Origin: CAVWZH01 sp963765285
GTDB taxonomy: Bacteria > Acidobacteriota > Terriglobia > Terriglobales > Acidobacteriaceae
NCBI GenBank assembly: GCA_963765285.1
Contig: CAVXVR010000004.1
Span: forward strand, 992,001 to 1,056,000
Direction of reading: 5' to 3'
Length of the DNA stretch: 64,000 nt
Positions 63,924 to 64,000 of this stretch are shown in pieces. How positions within the stretch are numbered: the stretch's first letter is position 1; each line of letters starts with the position of its first letter. The notes below the pieces were generated by a model. The model had not been told where the DNA came from. It saw nothing but the letters and a program-made list of their open reading frames with translations, and did not search any database. The position numbers were made by a program, and so were the translations under genes.

Positions 63924-64000
63924 GGTTGGTTCCCTGAAGCGAAGCACATGATCTTCAGCCAGTGCAGAAAGCCGCCTTGGGGCGCGACATCGTGATAGTA
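63920..64000 (-). CDS. 3' end of an upstream gene, unknown
   Basis: The last 26 codons of a minus-strand gene (HDVAPQGGFLHWLKIMCF, then ASGNQP and TGA) enter from the right edge. Its stop overlaps the ATG of the dehydratase (ATGA at 63923-63920), showing translational coupling and an operon that continues beyond the window. Too short to identify. Confidence 0.55.
   Translation of the reverse strand, partial: YYHDVAPQGGFLHWLKIMCFASGNQP

Noticed and set aside
1..64000. CRISPR arrays, rRNA genes, insertion sequences with terminal repeats, toxin-antitoxin pairs
   Set aside because: No regularly spaced repeats, rRNA signatures, transposase genes or convincing toxin-antitoxin pairs were seen on reading both strands.

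Overview
The window looks like a chromosome segment of a soil Acidobacteriota bacterium, probably class Terriglobia. This rests on large Oar-type TonB-dependent receptors with an N-terminal carboxypeptidase-regulatory domain, a coiled-coil porin, DUF885 and DinB-type proteins, a dense set of plant-polymer and aromatic-degradation genes, and moderately high GC. The phylum call is inference from gene content; there is no rRNA or ribosomal protein in the window.

Layout. 1-8.7 kb: a DeoR-type regulator (running off the left edge), an intact Oar-like receptor, a PfkB sugar kinase, and a second receptor broken by about six frameshifts. 8.9-18 kb: a frameshifted HTH-TOBE regulator, a three-gene RND efflux operon (adaptor, pump, TolC-like channel), two small exported proteins and a large porin. 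18.3-24.7 kb: a 4-hydroxybenzoate/protocatechuate module (pobA, pcaB and a fused pcaD-pcaC on the minus strand; pcaHG and a CouO-like hydrolase on the plus strand), with a remnant of a deleted aldehyde dehydrogenase operon. 24.8-36.2 kb: a decayed accessory zone. It opens with a 3' half of tRNA-Glu, carries an ArsR/SRPBCC operon, DUF885, an amidohydrolase, acetyltransferases and many gene fragments, and ends with an excisionase plus a truncated tyrosine recombinase.

36.8-64 kb is a large carbohydrate/acid catabolism region. Its left part holds a beta-helix enzyme, a split EamA-type transporter, an N,N-dimethylformamidase-like protein, an UlaG-like lactonase and a GntR-controlled minus-strand operon (RraA-like aldolase, SDR, D-2-hydroxyacid dehydrogenase, DUF6282 hydrolase, HpcH/HpaI aldolase). 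Its right part holds a GH2 enzyme, an accessory adenylate kinase, a D-apionate-lactonase-like protein, an HGSNAT-like acyltransferase, a GH140-like (apiosidase family) enzyme, an MFS transporter fused in frame to a glycosidase-like domain, and an enolase-superfamily dehydratase. The combination points to uptake and breakdown of a branched plant glycan, plausibly apiose-containing.

Regulatory signals seen directly: CTTTCG/CGAAAG inverted repeats between deoR and the receptor, a GTAAG-N6-CTTAC palindrome at arsR, and a nearly identical AT-rich element plus TTGACA box in front of two plus-strand units 10 kb apart on either side of the GntR operon.

Several genes carry single-base indels (RND pump, pcaB, HTH-TOBE regulator, integrase). 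Some of these may be sequence errors rather than biology, and this should be settled with reads before calling pseudogenes.
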